This document shows, one piece after another, positions 37,048 to 46,668 of a stretch of DNA of 55,213 nt (its first letter is position 1; every line of letters starts with the position of its first letter). Below the pieces are notes generated by a model that searched no databases, was not told where the DNA came from, and saw nothing but the letters and a program-made list of their open reading frames with translations. This DNA is from Lachnospiraceae bacterium. Lineage in GTDB: Bacteria; Bacillota; Clostridia; Lachnospirales; Lachnospiraceae. The position numbers and the translations under genes are program-made. The stretch is from NCBI GenBank assembly GCA_029063085.1, contig JAIDOW010000058.1, positions 1,747 through 56,959 of the forward strand. The letters run 5' to 3'.

Positions 37048-37076
37048 AGTTTATCATCATTAAAATTGGAAGTCAA
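37048..37076 (-). promoter_or_regulatory. Promoter of the cold-shock gene, giving a long 5' leader
   Basis: On the minus strand TTGACT (complement of 37071-37076) and TAAACT (complement of 37048-37053) are 17 bases apart. Transcription would start near 37040 and give a leader of about 165 bases. ATACCAA (36991-36997) and TTGGTAT (37014-37020) can pair in it. Long structured leaders are usual in csp genes. Confidence 0.6.
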
Positions 37077-37157
37077 TGGAATAAGGGTAAAAATTTCTAA
37101 AAAGTTTTCTGGAAATTTTACATTATGCACAAATGGGGAGTTATTTTGCAAAATAGA

Positions 37158-37186
37158 TTGAATGAATGTTCAATTTATAGTATAGT
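37158..37186 (+). promoter_or_regulatory. Promoter of the GH25 gene
   Basis: TTGAAT (37158-37163) and TATAGT (37181-37186) with a 17-base spacer lie 28 bases before the start codon. Confidence 0.65.
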
Positions 37187-37214
37187 AGAAAGAAGACAGA
37201 TTGGAGAGTTACAA

Positions 37215-38141
37215 ATGAAAAAATATATTATTTTAGTGTGTATTTTGATTTGCATAGCATTTATTATGTGTGGCTGTCAGAGGAAATATTATGGAAAAGG
37301 CCGTTCATTTACAATGAATACATCTGCGTTGCCTGGATATCACAATGACAATATTACTGCAATGAGTGCAGAAAATTATGATAGATTCATGCATGCCAGC
37401 TATATTATGGTTACAGATAAATTTGGAGAGGTGCATAAGCTTAAGATTAGTGCCAATATCAAACGGCATGAGTGGGATTTTTCGAATTTACAAAGTAATG
37501 GGATTTTTAAAAATTATGTAACAGAAGATGGTTCTGCAAAGAAAATCGGTGTGGATGTATCAGAGCATCAGGGTGTTATTAATTGGGAAGCAGCTGCAAA
37601 AGAGATAGATTTTGCGATTATCCGTTTGGGTTATCGCGGATATACCAGTGGAAATATTACCACAGATGCATATTATTCGGCCAATATGGCTGGTGCGACG
37701 GAACAAGGGATGCCAGTAGGTGTATATTTTTATTCACAGGCCGTTACTTATGAGGAAGGTGTGGAAGAGGCTAATTTTGTGCTGAGCCAGTTAGGGGATT
37801 ATTCTTTGTCCTATCCCATTGTACTCGACAGAGAGGATCCAATGGCAGAGGATGCCAGAACTAATGATATGTCTGCCGAACAGCATACACAGGCAGCACT
37901 TGGATTTTTGGAAACTATTAAAGCAGCTGGTCATTCGGCAATGATGTATACGAACAGGATGTATTATGCATTATATCTTGATTTGGAAACGATTTATCAG
38001 TATCCGGTCTGGTTTGCACAATATGCAGATGAACCGGATTGGCCATATGAATTTTCTATCTGGCAGTATACTGAAAATGGAGAAGTGCCGGGAATTTCGG
38101 GTCCTGTGGATTTGAATTTGGAAATGATTCCGCAGCAATAG
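37215..38141 (+). CDS. GH25 muramidase (lysozyme)-like lipoprotein
   Basis: The 308-residue product has a membrane-targeting N-terminus ending FIMCGC (imperfect lipobox, likely Cys20-22). From about 110 it is a GH25 domain: GVDVSEHQGVINW (Asp114), RLGYRGYTSG, and the DxE catalytic pair Asp205/Glu207 in VLDREDP, ending FSIWQYTENGEVPGISGPVDLN, here cited as FSIWQYTENG. It would cleave peptidoglycan glycan strands from outside the cell. GGAGAG lies 8 bases upstream of ATG 37215; the preceding 90 bases of open frame hold the promoter. Confidence 0.87.
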   Translation: MKKYIILVCILICIAFIMCGCQRKYYGKGRSFTMNTSALPGYHNDNITAMSAENYDRFMHASYIMVTDKFGEVHKLKISANIKRHEWDFSNLQSNGIFKNYVTEDGSAKKIGVDVSEHQGVINWEAAAKEIDFAIIRLGYRGYTSGNITTDAYYSANMAGATEQGMPVGVYFYSQAVTYEEGVEEANFVLSQLGDYSLSYPIVLDREDPMAEDARTNDMSAEQHTQAALGFLETIKAAGHSAMMYTNRMYYALYLDLETIYQYPVWFAQYADEPDWPYEFSIWQYTENGEVPGISGPVDLNLEMIPQQ

Positions 38142-38222
38142 GTCAGCGGATGATATATAGCGAAAGATACAGGATATGTGGCAGCACGGATTTGAGATAT
38201 GATGATGGGGGGAGAACGGACA

Positions 38223-40139
38223 ATGCAGTGGAATGTAGACTTTGATATTAGTGCACTAGTAATACTATTTGTGATTATAGTGCTATATGCATCAAAACAA
38301 TGTGTGTCTATTAAGAGAAGCCACATATTTTTAGTCATGACAGGGCTGGAAATCATTGCGATATTTTGTAATATTGCTGTGCGGAATATGATGACAGGGC
38401 CAGAAAGTCAGCCAAACCTCCTCTGTATTGTATTGATGGATATATTTTTTGCATTGCAATATTTAGTGCCGATTGCCTTTATGTATTATATGATAGTCTG
38501 GTCGGGAAAAAGCTTCAAAGAAGATAAGATTGTGACAATATTATTTATGGCACCGATTATTGTATATGGTGTAATGATCATTAAGAATTTTTTTAAACAG
38601 GATTTATATGTGTTTGATAATCAATACGGCTATCACGAGACGGATATGATTAGTATTCTGGGCGGAATGGTGCTTTATTGTATGCTGTTCGGTCTGATAT
38701 ATGCTATCATGCATATACGCCTGATGTCTTTTGGCAAATTATCCATGGTTGCATTGCTGGCGGTTACGGTGGGCGTATCGGTGGTTGTGCAATACTATAT
38801 TCTGGATAGTGTGTTTATAGATTTTATTATAGCAGTTTCCCTTTTGGTGGTTTATCTTGTGGCACAGAATCCCGCAGATATGTTAGATAGCAATACACAG
38901 GTATTGAGCCGTAATATGATGGATGAGTTATTGCGGAATGACATAGGGGAAAAGAAAGAGTTTGATTTGGTGATACTGGCACTGGACGATTTCAAATTTG
39001 TCAACAAGACATTCGGTATCACCACCGGAGATATGATGCTGATACAGGTAGCACATTTTCTGACAACCGTATCATCAAGAGGCAAGGTATACAGATATGG
39101 TTCGGATCAGTTTGCTTTGCAGATTAAAAGAGGCGATGTGGATTTACATACGGTGTTGGAGACGATCAGTGAAAGATTTCGCCATCCATGGATTACAGAA
39201 GATGTATCGGTAATGCTGTCTACGACGATCAGCTGTGTCTCTTATCCTGAGGACGGAGTTATGATGGAAGGACTTGTAGATGTCATAGACTATTCTGTTT
39301 TATCAGCGAAAACACAGGGAAAAGGCTCCATCGTTTTTGCGAAGGATATGGATTTGCAGGCACTTCGTAAGGAAAAAGCGATAGAGAAAGCTATAGAATT
39401 AGCAATTGACAGAGATACGATAGAAGTGTATTATCAGCCAATTTATAATGTAGAGAAACAGTGCTATACATCGGCTGAAGCCTTAGTGCGTTTACATGAT
39501 GATTCTCTGGGTAATATTTCTCCGGAAGTATTTATACCGATTTCGGAAAAGAATGGTACGATCGTTAAGATGGGTACTATGATTTTTGAAAAAGTATGCA
39601 GATTTATATCAGAACATAATTTAAAGGATACCAGTATTGAGTATATAGAAGTGAATGTGTCCGTGGTACAGTGTATGCAGCAGGGGTTTGCGGAAAATCT
39701 CATAGATATCATGGAATACTATCATGTTGATCCAAGTCAGATTAATCTGGAGGTGACAGAAACCGCAGCAGCAAACTCCATTGCAATATTACAGGAGAAT
39801 ATTGCCAAGCTTCATAATCAGGGGATTTCGTTCTCACTGGATGATTATGGTTCCGGTTATTCAACCCTTGGCTATCTGCATCAATTGCCGTTTAAGATTA
39901 TTAAGCTGGATAAGCTTATGGTATGGGATGCTTTTGAAAATGAAAGAGCAGGGATTACCTTAAAGTTTACGGTGGGTATGTTAAAGGAGTTACAGGTGCG
40001 GATTGTTGCTGAGGGAGTAGAGACAAAAGAGCAGCGGGCTCATCTTGCAGGTATTGGCTGTGATTATTTACAGGGCTGGTATTATTCCAAAGCAATACCA
40101 GCAAATGAGTTTGTCACGCTGATAGAAGAGGCTTGTTAG
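38223..40139 (+). CDS. Membrane c-di-GMP phosphodiesterase (EAL) with degenerate GGDEF domain
   Basis: About six to seven N-terminal membrane helices (to about residue 215) are followed by a GGDEF domain whose signature is RYGSDQF instead of GGDEF, so cyclase activity is unlikely. The EAL domain keeps its metal and catalytic residues: Glu419 in AEALVRL, NVSV, EVTET, DDYGSGYSTLGYL, IKLDK, AEGVET and LQGWYYS. ATG 38223 is preferred because the GGGGGG ribosome-binding tract at 38207 lies inside the longer frame that starts at 38199. It would lower c-di-GMP in response to an unknown membrane signal. Confidence 0.88.
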   Translation: MQWNVDFDISALVILFVIIVLYASKQCVSIKRSHIFLVMTGLEIIAIFCNIAVRNMMTGPESQPNLLCIVLMDIFFALQYLVPIAFMYYMIVWSGKSFKEDKIVTILFMAPIIVYGVMIIKNFFKQDLYVFDNQYGYHETDMISILGGMVLYCMLFGLIYAIMHIRLMSFGKLSMVALLAVTVGVSVVVQYYILDSVFIDFIIAVSLLVVYLVAQNPADMLDSNTQVLSRNMMDELLRNDIGEKKEFDLVILALDDFKFVNKTFGITTGDMMLIQVAHFLTTVSSRGKVYRYGSDQFALQIKRGDVDLHTVLETISERFRHPWITEDVSVMLSTTISCVSYPEDGVMMEGLVDVIDYSVLSAKTQGKGSIVFAKDMDLQALRKEKAIEKAIELAIDRDTIEVYYQPIYNVEKQCYTSAEALVRLHDDSLGNISPEVFIPISEKNGTIVKMGTMIFEKVCRFISEHNLKDTSIEYIEVNVSVVQCMQQGFAENLIDIMEYYHVDPSQINLEVTETAAANSIAILQENIAKLHNQGISFSLDDYGSGYSTLGYLHQLPFKIIKLDKLMVWDAFENERAGITLKFTVGMLKELQVRIVAEGVETKEQRAHLAGIGCDYLQGWYYSKAIPANEFVTLIEEAC

Positions 40140-40179
40140 TATCTGCCTGCTGTGTTAAGACAACTTAATATTTGTTGTA

Positions 40180-41598
40180 CTAGAAACGGAAATCCCGTTT
40201 GCCAGACTGGATTTCCATAAGATGTCTGGTTACGATTTCTCTTACATTAGAATTGGGGATATTGCCCAATTCTTTTTTTATCAGGTTTTTTCCGATGTTT
40301 GCGGTTTCCGGGGAAGCATAGTCTTCTAAATATTCTTTTAAAGTTAAGAGAGCATTAGGAAGACAGCAGTTTTGGATTTCTCCACTTTTACAAAGGCTCA
40401 TGAAGCGGTCGCCGGTACGTCCCTCCCTGTAACATGCAGTACAGAAGCTGGGGATATAATCCATTTCCATCAGCCATTTGACGACTTCGTCTAAGGTTCG
40501 ATTGTCATTTACATCAAACTGTTCGGATTTGGAATCCTCTGGTTCTTTTTCGTAATAGCCGCCAACAGAGGTTTTGGATCCCCCGCTGATCTGGGAAATG
40601 CCCAGTTGAAGAACCTTTTCCCGGCATGTCTGACTTTCTCTTGTGGAGACGATCATTCCGGTGTATGGCACTGCGATACGGATGCATGCAACGATTTTGG
40701 AAAAGGTGTCATCATCGATACCGTTGTCAAAAGAAGCAGCGTCGATATCATCTGCATGGCGGATTCTTGGTACGCTGATCGTATGGGGACCGACTCCGTG
40801 AACAGCTTCTAAATGTTCTGCGTGCATGAGGAGTCCTGCAAATTCATAACGGTATAATTCCAAGCCAAACAGTACTCCAAGTCCCACATCATCAATACCT
40901 CCTTCCATGGCACGATCCATGGCCTCTGTATGGTAAGCATAGTTGTGTTTGGGACCGGTTGGATGAAGCTTTTCATAGCTTTCCTTGTGATAAGTTTCCT
41001 GGAACAGGATATAAGTTCCGATTCCGGCCTCTTTTAACTTTGTATAATTTTCTACCGTGGTAGCAGCGATATTGACATTTACACGGCGGATATCACCGTT
41101 TTTATGGTGTACGGAATAAATAGTATCAATACATTCTAAGATATATTCAATAGGGTTATTAACAGGGTCTTCTCCGGCTTCTATTGCAAGACGCTTGTGT
41201 CCCATATCCTGTAAAGCCGTTACTTCCTTGCGGATTTCTTCCTGTGTCAGTTTTTTTCTTGTGATATGCTTGTTTTGGGAATGGTACGGGCAATAGGTAC
41301 AGCCATTGACACAGTAATTAGACAGGTAAAGAGGGGCAAACATGACTATGCGACTGCCATAAAAATCCTTTTTAATCTGCTTTGCCAGTGCAAAAATCTG
41401 AGTGTTTAATTCGTCATTATCACACATTAATAAGACGGAAGCTTCTTTATGGGAAAGCCCTTTTCGTTTTTTTGCTTTTTCAAGAATCTGTAATATTAAT
41501 TCCTGATCATTTTTGTGAGCTTCGCTGTAAGCCAAAGTATCTAATATCTCCTGATGATCAATAAATTCTTCTGCTTTTAAAGATTTTGGATTGTACAT
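40180..41598 (-). CDS. hydG: [FeFe]-hydrogenase maturation radical SAM enzyme HydG
   Basis: HydG cleaves tyrosine to make the CO and cyanide ligands of the H-cluster. The N-terminal radical SAM site is Cys96-Cys100-Cys103 (CVNGCTYC) and the auxiliary-cluster motif C386-x2-C389-x22-C412 is intact; both sets are required. The 472-residue length is the family norm. It begins inside the end of hydE (overlap 41577-41598). The start matches MYNPKSLKAEEFID with no earlier choice. No hydF or hydrogenase gene is in the window. Confidence 0.95.
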   Translation of the reverse strand: MYNPKSLKAEEFIDHQEILDTLAYSEAHKNDQELILQILEKAKKRKGLSHKEASVLLMCDNDELNTQIFALAKQIKKDFYGSRIVMFAPLYLSNYCVNGCTYCPYHSQNKHITRKKLTQEEIRKEVTALQDMGHKRLAIEAGEDPVNNPIEYILECIDTIYSVHHKNGDIRRVNVNIAATTVENYTKLKEAGIGTYILFQETYHKESYEKLHPTGPKHNYAYHTEAMDRAMEGGIDDVGLGVLFGLELYRYEFAGLLMHAEHLEAVHGVGPHTISVPRIRHADDIDAASFDNGIDDDTFSKIVACIRIAVPYTGMIVSTRESQTCREKVLQLGISQISGGSKTSVGGYYEKEPEDSKSEQFDVNDNRTLDEVVKWLMEMDYIPSFCTACYREGRTGDRFMSLCKSGEIQNCCLPNALLTLKEYLEDYASPETANIGKNLIKKELGNIPNSNVREIVTRHLMEIQSGKRDFRF

Positions 41599-42671
41599 GG
41601 TTGTTCCTCTTTCCTTTGAGTGAATTCCGGGAAGTCTCCCCGGTCAACAGTGATTTGAAAACCAATATTTTTCATATTTTCATCAAGATGCTGTAGACCC
41701 TGCAGGGTTTCTTCTCCAGTATATGGTTTGTTATCGTAAAGACTATATTGTTTGCGGGCGCTGGCAGGTGACAGATTTGGCATGATGACATTTGCTCCGG
41801 CCAGAATGCCCAGTTCTCTTCCGTTTTCTGCAATAGTACCCAAAGCTGTGGTAGAAGGGAGCAGTAAAGCAGGCAGCATCAGCCGTAAAATACTGATAAG
41901 CAACAGGGTATCTTCTAAAGTACCGTTTTTTTTGTCTGAGAAAGGCGTGTCCTGATGGGATATAAAAGGTCCGATTCCTACCATGTGGGGACGAAAATCC
42001 TGAATAAAACATAAATCAGCTGCCAGCATTTCTGTTGTCTGGAAGGGAGAGCCTACCATAAATCCGCAGCCGGTCTGATAGCCGATTTCCTTTAATTCTT
42101 TAAGGCAGTTCATACGGTTTTTATAGGACATAGAGTCGGGGTGCAGCATACCATAGTGGGACTCGTCGGCAGTTTCGTGTCTTAACAGATAGCGGTCTGC
42201 ACCGGCAGTGAAGAGTTTCCGGTAGCTGTTCCTACTTCGTTCCCCCAAAGAAAGTGTAATGGCACAGTCAGGAAAACGGTTCCGGATATCTGTTACAAGA
42301 TCGATCATTCTCTCATCTGTAAAAAAGGAATCTTCGCCTCCCTGCAGGACAAATGTGCGGAATCCAGAAAGGTATCCCTGATGGCAGCATGATAAGATAT
42401 CTTCGTGTGTCAGCCGGTAACGTTTGATAGTTTTGTTGTCACAGCGTATTCCGCAGTAGAAACAGTTATTATGGCAGTGGTTCGTAAATTCAATGAGCCC
42501 CCGGATAAATATCCGGTTACCAAAGTATTTTCGTCTGGTTTCGTCAGCAGCAGCAGCCAGAACTTCTCTTAGTTTTTCAGAATTGCTTTTTAACAGAACA
42601 GTAAATTCCTCATGGGTTAAACTGCTGTGATGGATCAGTTTGTGGATGCTTTTAGTTAAAATTGTGTTCAT
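41577..42671 (-). CDS. hydE: [FeFe]-hydrogenase maturation radical SAM enzyme HydE
   Basis: The 364-residue HydE carries the radical SAM triad Cys66-Cys70-Cys73 (CHNNCFYCG) and the biotin-synthase-like barrel. In maturation it acts on the Fe(CO)2(CN)-Cys synthon from HydG to build the dithiolate-bridged cluster. The start at 42671 overlaps the end of plsC by 20 bases and its end overlaps hydG by 22, so the three genes are translationally coupled. Confidence 0.93.
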   Translation of the reverse strand: MNTILTKSIHKLIHHSSLTHEEFTVLLKSNSEKLREVLAAAADETRRKYFGNRIFIRGLIEFTNHCHNNCFYCGIRCDNKTIKRYRLTHEDILSCCHQGYLSGFRTFVLQGGEDSFFTDERMIDLVTDIRNRFPDCAITLSLGERSRNSYRKLFTAGADRYLLRHETADESHYGMLHPDSMSYKNRMNCLKELKEIGYQTGCGFMVGSPFQTTEMLAADLCFIQDFRPHMVGIGPFISHQDTPFSDKKNGTLEDTLLLISILRLMLPALLLPSTTALGTIAENGRELGILAGANVIMPNLSPASARKQYSLYDNKPYTGEETLQGLQHLDENMKNIGFQITVDRGDFPEFTQRKEEQPCTIQNL

Positions 42672-43374
42672 TTTCTTTTATTACCTTTTCTATACGATCC
42701 TTTACCATATCTGCGATTGCCGCAGTTTTCATACCCTGGTATTCTTCATAAGGAATAGGGGGCAGGACGTGAATCTGTACATCCACCTGTTTGATGGAAT
42801 TGGTATCAAAAGGAAGATAGCAGTCAATGATTGCTATCGGTACGATAGGGCATTTGGCTTTTGTTGCCGCTTTGAAGCTGCCGCTTTTAAATTCGCCCGG
42901 CTGATTACCGTTTTTGGAACGGGTGCCTTCCGGAAAGATTAAAAAGTTGCGTCCTTCCTTAACCTGACGGGCTACCTCATTAATAACCTGAAGTCCTTGT
43001 TTTATGTCTTCACGGTCCATAAAAAGACCGCCAAGAGTTTGGATCAGCTGGCGCAGGCAAAATATGTTATAGGCTTCTTTTTTAATGACAACTCCAAACG
43101 GATAGGGGTTTAAATAAACTAATCCCATTACGTCAAACAATCCCTGATGATTCGGGTACATAATGTAGCCGGATTGTGCCGGCAGGTTGTCAAAACCATA
43201 TCCATGTACGGTAACATTTCCGCATTTGCAGCCATGATAACCGATTTTGCGGATAAAAGCATATTTTTTTTCTTCACTTACTTTGGTGGATCTGGCATAC
43301 CGCATCAAGGTAATAAACATATATGGTACAATCAGAACGTTGCGAAGTATCATCATGGTAAGCCGTTTTGCCAT
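42652..43374 (-). CDS. plsC: 1-acyl-sn-glycerol-3-phosphate acyltransferase
   Basis: The 240-residue membrane-bound acyltransferase makes phosphatidic acid. The catalytic NHX4D motif is at 75-81 (NHQGLFD, His76 and Asp81) and the FPEGTRS block binds the glycerol phosphate. One N-terminal hydrophobic helix anchors it. It is the first gene of the plsC-hydE-hydG overlap unit. The link between lipid synthesis and hydrogenase maturation looks fortuitous. Confidence 0.9.
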   Translation of the reverse strand: MAKRLTMMILRNVLIVPYMFITLMRYARSTKVSEEKKYAFIRKIGYHGCKCGNVTVHGYGFDNLPAQSGYIMYPNHQGLFDVMGLVYLNPYPFGVVIKKEAYNIFCLRQLIQTLGGLFMDREDIKQGLQVINEVARQVKEGRNFLIFPEGTRSKNGNQPGEFKSGSFKAATKAKCPIVPIAIIDCYLPFDTNSIKQVDVQIHVLPPIPYEEYQGMKTAAIADMVKDRIEKVIKENEHNFN

Positions 43375-43410
43375 ATCAATCTCCTTTCTATTATATCTAT
43401 ATCAGCCCCA

Positions 43411-44670
43411 TTATAGCGATACATCCCAGTAACCGTCTAAAGTTGCAAAATAATCTTCAGGAGTTTCAGCACGGCGGATCATCTTTGTACTTCCGTCTTC
43501 CCTTAAAAGAATTTCCGAGGATTTCAGCTTACCATTATAATTATATCCCATTGCAAAACCGTGTGCACCAGTATCATGGATGACCAGAATATCCCCTATG
43601 TCAATTTTTGGAAGATTGCGGTCAATAGCAAATTTATCATTATTTTCACAAAGAGAGCCGGTTATATCATATACATGGTCTTCAGGTTCGTTTTCTTTTC
43701 CCATTACGGTGATATGATGATAGGCACCGTACATGGCAGGCCGCATCAGATTTACGGCACAGGCATCCACCCCGATATATTCCTTATGGGTGTGCTTTTC
43801 GTGTATGGCTTTGGTTACTAAATGACCATATGGAGCCAGCATGAAACGACCAAGTTCCGTGTAAATGGCTACGTCTCCCATTCCGGCAGGGATTAATACG
43901 TCTTCATAAGCTTTACGGACACCTTCACCAATAGCAAGGATATCATTCGGCTGTTTGTCAGGTGTATAAGGGATACCGATACCACCGGAAAGATTGATAA
44001 AAGTAATGTGTGCACCAGTTTCGTTTTTTAATGCTACGGCTGTTTCAAATAATATTTTTGCAAGCGTAGGATAATAATCATTGGTTACGGTATTACTTGC
44101 AAGGAAGGCATGTATACCGAATTCTTCTACTCCGTATTCCTGTAGTCTTTTGAAAGCTTCGACCATCTGCGGTCTCGTCATACCGTATTTGGCATCGCCT
44201 GGATTGTCCATGATGGTATTGGCAATAGCAAACTTGCCGCCCGGATTAAAACGACAGGAAATACGTTTCGGAAGTGAACCAATGGTTTCCTTTAAAAAAT
44301 CGATATGAGTAATGTCGTCCAGATTGATGGTGGCACCAAGCTTAGCGGCAAGACAGAAATCTTCTGCCGGGGTATCGTTAGAGGAAAACATGATATCTTT
44401 TCCAGCAAAACCACATTTATCAGACATTAACAGTTCAGTATAGGAAGAACAGTCCATTCCGCAGCCCTCCTGCTGTAAAATCCTTAAAATAGTTGGATTG
44501 GGCGTTGCCTTTACAGCAAAGTACTCCTTAAATCCGTCGTTCCATGCAAAGGCCTGCTTTAATTTTCTAGCGTTTTCACGGATTCCTTTTTCGTCATAGA
44601 GGTGAAAAGGTGTCGGATACTGGGTACAGATTGTATCAAGCTGTTCTTTCGTTACAAATGGTGTTTTCAT
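43411..44670 (-). CDS. lysA: Diaminopimelate decarboxylase
   Basis: The 419-residue PLP enzyme makes lysine from meso-diaminopimelate. The Schiff-base lysine is Lys54 (FAVKATPNP), with SGGIGIPY and ELGRFM phosphate- and carboxylate-binding motifs. The usual HIGS motif reads HAFLASN, a variant seen in a clostridial branch of the family as I remember it. AGAAAGGAATAT lies before the ATG on the minus strand. It is separated from plsC by 36 bases. Confidence 0.9.
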   Translation of the reverse strand: MKTPFVTKEQLDTICTQYPTPFHLYDEKGIRENARKLKQAFAWNDGFKEYFAVKATPNPTILRILQQEGCGMDCSSYTELLMSDKCGFAGKDIMFSSNDTPAEDFCLAAKLGATINLDDITHIDFLKETIGSLPKRISCRFNPGGKFAIANTIMDNPGDAKYGMTRPQMVEAFKRLQEYGVEEFGIHAFLASNTVTNDYYPTLAKILFETAVALKNETGAHITFINLSGGIGIPYTPDKQPNDILAIGEGVRKAYEDVLIPAGMGDVAIYTELGRFMLAPYGHLVTKAIHEKHTHKEYIGVDACAVNLMRPAMYGAYHHITVMGKENEPEDHVYDITGSLCENNDKFAIDRNLPKIDIGDILVIHDTGAHGFAMGYNYNGKLKSSEILLREDGSTKMIRRAETPEDYFATLDGYWDVSL

Positions 44671-44734
44671 AAAATATATATTCCTTTCTTTCGCGTTGTT
44701 CTGAATAAAAAATTGTGTGAATACACACCTATGT

Positions 44735-44765
44735 AATATAGTAGTGTTTTTTCAAGGTTTGTCAA
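44735..44765 (-). promoter_or_regulatory. Possible promoter of lysA
   Basis: On the minus strand TTGACA (complement of 44760-44765) precedes TATATT (complement of 44735-44740) with a 19-base spacer, longer than ideal. The leader of about 60 bases is too short for a lysine riboswitch. Confidence 0.4.
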
Positions 44766-44949
44766 GCAAAAACGGCAAAATAACATGGTTTTCAGATGCA
44801 ATTTAGTCTGAGGCTGTACAATAAATTAGTTCATTGATTTTTCACTTGAACAATAGGGACAGGTGGGATATTATAATCATTGGGGAAAGATGAAGAAAAG
44901 GCAGATCTTTCTGATAGAATTACTAAAGGTATATTAAAGGAGTTTATTT

Positions 44950-45780
44950 ATGCTAGATGGAATATTTAATGAGGACAATCCGTTTTTTAAGTTGATGAAT
45001 CGCATTGCAGATATGATTGTATTGAATGTACTGTTTCTGGTCAGCTGCATTCCGATTATTACGATTGGTCCTGCACTGACGGCACTTTACTATGTGGCGA
45101 TTAATACATGGAGCAGGGAAGACGGATATATTTTTCGCATGTATAAAAAAAGTTTCAAGGATAATTTTAAACAGTCTGTTATCATGTGGCTGCTTTTGCT
45201 GGCAGCAGGTATTATTTTAAGTGTGGATGTCTGGTATTGGGTATCACAGTGGAAGCTTACGGGAAACAGTATGTATAAGCCACTCACGGTGATCAGTGTA
45301 ATTTTACTGGTATTATATGCAATGATTTTTACTTATGTATGGCCATTGCAGGCGAAATTTACCAATACGATTGGAGGAACCGTAAAGAATGCACTGGCTA
45401 TGGTAATGACGCATGTGCCGGAAACGATTGGGGTATGGTTTATTTTTGCAGCAGTAGCATTTTCTGTATATATGATGAATATTGCACGTGTGAGTGTATT
45501 GATCATCGGGTTTTCTCTGACGGCATATTTACAGGCATGGATTTTCCGGCATGTATTTAAGCCGTATCTTAACGAGACTGAACATAAAACTCCGGAAGAA
45601 GAGGCACATCTGGTTGGTTATGAGAATACTTATGCAGATTCCAAGATTGAGGCAGGCAGGCTTGCTGCCGAGATGGAAGCGGAAAATGCAGCAGAGGAAG
45701 CGAAAGAGGAGAAAACAGGTGGAAAGCATTCTATTAAGGAAATTATTGCAGCAACTTCTAATCCGGAGGAAGAGGCATAA
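44950..45780 (+). CDS. YesL-like DUF624 membrane protein
   Basis: The 276-residue product has about five to six membrane helices and the DUF624 start (LMNRIADMIVLNVLFLVSCIPIITIGPALTALYY, cited as MIVLNVLFLVSCIPIITIGP). The family often accompanies ABC transporters for sugars; its function is unknown. The C-terminal 70 residues are charged, Glu/Ala/Lys-rich and probably disordered. AAAGGAG lies before the ATG. No transporter adjoins it here. Confidence 0.8.
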   Translation: MLDGIFNEDNPFFKLMNRIADMIVLNVLFLVSCIPIITIGPALTALYYVAINTWSREDGYIFRMYKKSFKDNFKQSVIMWLLLLAAGIILSVDVWYWVSQWKLTGNSMYKPLTVISVILLVLYAMIFTYVWPLQAKFTNTIGGTVKNALAMVMTHVPETIGVWFIFAAVAFSVYMMNIARVSVLIIGFSLTAYLQAWIFRHVFKPYLNETEHKTPEEEAHLVGYENTYADSKIEAGRLAAEMEAENAAEEAKEEKTGGKHSIKEIIAATSNPEEEA

Positions 45781-45813
45781 GTTATTTGGTTTGAATGTGG
45801 AATTGGCAGTCTG

Positions 45814-46521
45814 TTATCCAAGAATATCTTTGTCCACAAGGTGATCCATTTTGGGAAAGGCATAAAAATTACCCTGTTTATCACAGATGGCAAGAAATAC
45901 ATCTTCCGGTTTTTTGATGTTTTGTCCGTCTAACTGTTGGTTGAGCCAGTTCTGATCCCTTCCGACATGCTTCAGGTTTTCCTTCATGATATGCCCGTCT
46001 ATGATGATGTTGGCAAATATTTCTTCCTGTGCAGGTTTGATCCCCAAATCCTTTGGTGTGGCAGGGCGGTCTTCCGTAACGGGGAGAAAACTGATTTTTC
46101 CGTTTGGTTCCAGTACGGCACTTTCAATCTGGGACAGGTCAAAATATCCGTTTACACGGCATTCTACCAGAAATTCGTCAACATCCATTTTTGCTTTTCT
46201 TAAGTTTTCATTATATATTTTTCCGTCCTGATAAAGCATAATCGCTTTACCGTTGATCAATCGTCTGAGAGGAATGGATTTTTGTGAGATCTTGGACAAT
46301 AGGATGACAAAGACTGCGTATACCACCATGGCAAGAAGGGGTTTTAGGAAATTTCCTTCCAGGTCGATTGCCATTTCCGCTGCAATAGAACCAATAGTGA
46401 TGCCGTTGATATAATCAAACATACTGAATTGGGATACCTGTCTGTATCCCAGTAATTTTGTCAGGATCAACAAAGCGATGATAGAAAACAGGGATTGGTA
46501 AAAAACATTAAAATATTCCAT
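45814..46521 (-). CDS. YetF-like DUF421 membrane protein
   Basis: The 235-residue product has about three helices at the N-terminus, a cytoplasmic domain with the DUF421 core (ELNGKAIMLYQDGKIYNENLRKAKM-like, here as IMLYQDGKIYNENLRKAKM) and a YetF-type C-terminus ending in DHLVDKDIL. The family occurs in spore-formers (YetF, YkjA, YrbG) and may function in spore germination or envelope; the role is not known. GGAGG lies 8 bases upstream of the ATG on the minus strand. Confidence 0.82.
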   Translation of the reverse strand: MEYFNVFYQSLFSIIALLILTKLLGYRQVSQFSMFDYINGITIGSIAAEMAIDLEGNFLKPLLAMVVYAVFVILLSKISQKSIPLRRLINGKAIMLYQDGKIYNENLRKAKMDVDEFLVECRVNGYFDLSQIESAVLEPNGKISFLPVTEDRPATPKDLGIKPAQEEIFANIIIDGHIMKENLKHVGRDQNWLNQQLDGQNIKKPEDVFLAICDKQGNFYAFPKMDHLVDKDILG

Positions 46522-46668
46522 GTAGTAACCTCCGATTTTAATAAGAATGGGATTAGTATGTCTCTTTTATAGGAAAAGTATGTAAAGGATATCATTAACA
46601 TGGCTGATGTATAAATAAAAATTTGTCATGTTACTTTGGAAAATTTGCACATGGAAAGGGAGAGTAAT

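Noticed and set aside
44671-44949. Lysine riboswitch or T-box before lysA
   Set aside because: The leader from the likely promoter is only about 60 bases and shows none of the required conserved structure.
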